DNA of 64,000 nucleotides from Mammaliicoccus sciuri (GTDB taxonomy: Bacteria > Bacillota > Bacilli > Staphylococcales > Staphylococcaceae): the NCBI RefSeq assembly GCF_002901825.1, contig NZ_PPQD01000007.1:16241-80240 (forward strand), given 5' to 3'. Each line of letters starts with the position of its first letter. The first letter of the stretch is position 1. The notes below the pieces were generated by a model. It made no database searches. It saw only the letters and a list, made by a program, of their open reading frames with translations, and was not told where the DNA came from. Positions 63,766 through 64,000 of this stretch are shown here, in pieces. Position numbers and translations under genes: made by a program.

Positions 63766-64000
63766 CTATGTTGCTTGTTTGAGGAGTCTTGCAACATACG
63801 GGAGCTCTATGTTGCTTGTTTGGGATGTCTTGCAACATACAAGGCGCCTATTTATCTTGTTTCACTAGTCTTGATAAATACAAGCCGCCTATTTATCTTG
63901 TTTCGCTAGTCTTGATAAATACAAGCCGCCTATTTATCTTGTTTCGCCAGTCTTGATAAATACAAGCCGCCTATTTATCTTGTTTCACTAGTCTTGATAA
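63766..64000. repeat. Repeat family D: 41-bp array with two stem types (6 units, runs off the window)
   Basis: Units begin with CTA at 63766, 63807, 63848, 63889, 63930 and 63971, always 41 bp apart; the last is cut by the window end. The first two have stems ATGTTGC/GCAACAT, and the others ATTTATC/GATAAAT. In all, the loop begins TTGTTT and ends GTCTT just before the right arm. The three differing positions in the left arm are exactly compensated in the right arm. It begins about 65 bp after the cidB stop. Confidence 0.95.

Overview
The window is AT-rich Firmicute DNA and clearly comes from the Staphylococcaceae. The gene set says so directly: asp23/amaP, fhuCBG, abcA divergent from pbp4, mntR/mntABC, a seven-gene mnh2 (Mrp) antiporter operon, SarA-family regulators, cidAB, the mupG-murQ-murP-murR operon and panD. 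Several blocks keep a Staphylococcus aureus-like order (pbp4/abcA, mntR/mntABC, mnh2). Others do not: beta-glucuronidase with a GPH transporter, an Ula-type PTS with an aldolase, and mmuMP. A coagulase-negative or sciuri-group (Mammaliicoccus-like) genome is plausible, but the species cannot be fixed from sequence alone. No rRNA, tRNA, CRISPR, prophage or complete insertion sequence was seen.

Layout. 1-8 kb: SDR tail, IsdG-type heme mono-oxygenase, YjiH membrane protein (with a cre site), MFS exporter, SigB-type amaP-DUF2273-asp23 operon, Fur-boxed fhuCBG. 8-20 kb: YitT protein, a 41-bp repeat array, lctP-ldh with two Rex operators around one promoter, abcA/pbp4, an M50 peptidase, mntR and mntABC around a perfect palindromic operator. 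20-31 kb: mnh2 operon headed by a degenerate tyrosine recombinase, a DUF1659/DUF2922 pair, a SarA-family gene, a large AraC regulator and an LCP protein. 31-42 kb: MurNAc-6-P operon, a second 41-bp array, MMPL transporter, DUF1304 protein, panD, aldo/keto reductase, second SarA-family gene. 42-52 kb: an uncharacterised PTS/aldolase/P-loop kinase operon, then uidA, a glucuronide transporter and an AraC regulator. 52-64 kb: secreted acid phosphatase, FhuD-like lipoprotein, GNAT, LLM oxidoreductase, a 40-bp array, rocA, mmuMP, DsbA-like protein, cold-shock protein, gpm, cidAB and a further 41-bp array.

How the parts work together. Metal and iron handling (IsdG-type enzyme, fhuCBG plus a FhuD-like lipoprotein elsewhere, mntABC/mntR), fermentation and redox control (Rex, lctP, ldh), cell-wall turnover (pbp4, MurNAc recycling, LCP, cidAB) and carbon-source uptake under probable CcpA control (cre-like sites before yjiH, mupG, the PTS regulator and the uid transporter) dominate.

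The most unusual material is non-coding. There are four families of short tandem imperfect palindromes with rigid periods (41, 41, 40 and 51 bp), always intergenic. In one array three base pairs of the hairpin stem change together with full compensation while the loop flanks stay constant. One repeat-like fragment appears to supply the -35 region of mntABC. The most promising protein-level novelties are the Ula-type PTS operon with a small P-loop kinase, and a glucuronide transporter gene whose natural start codon appears to be ATT.
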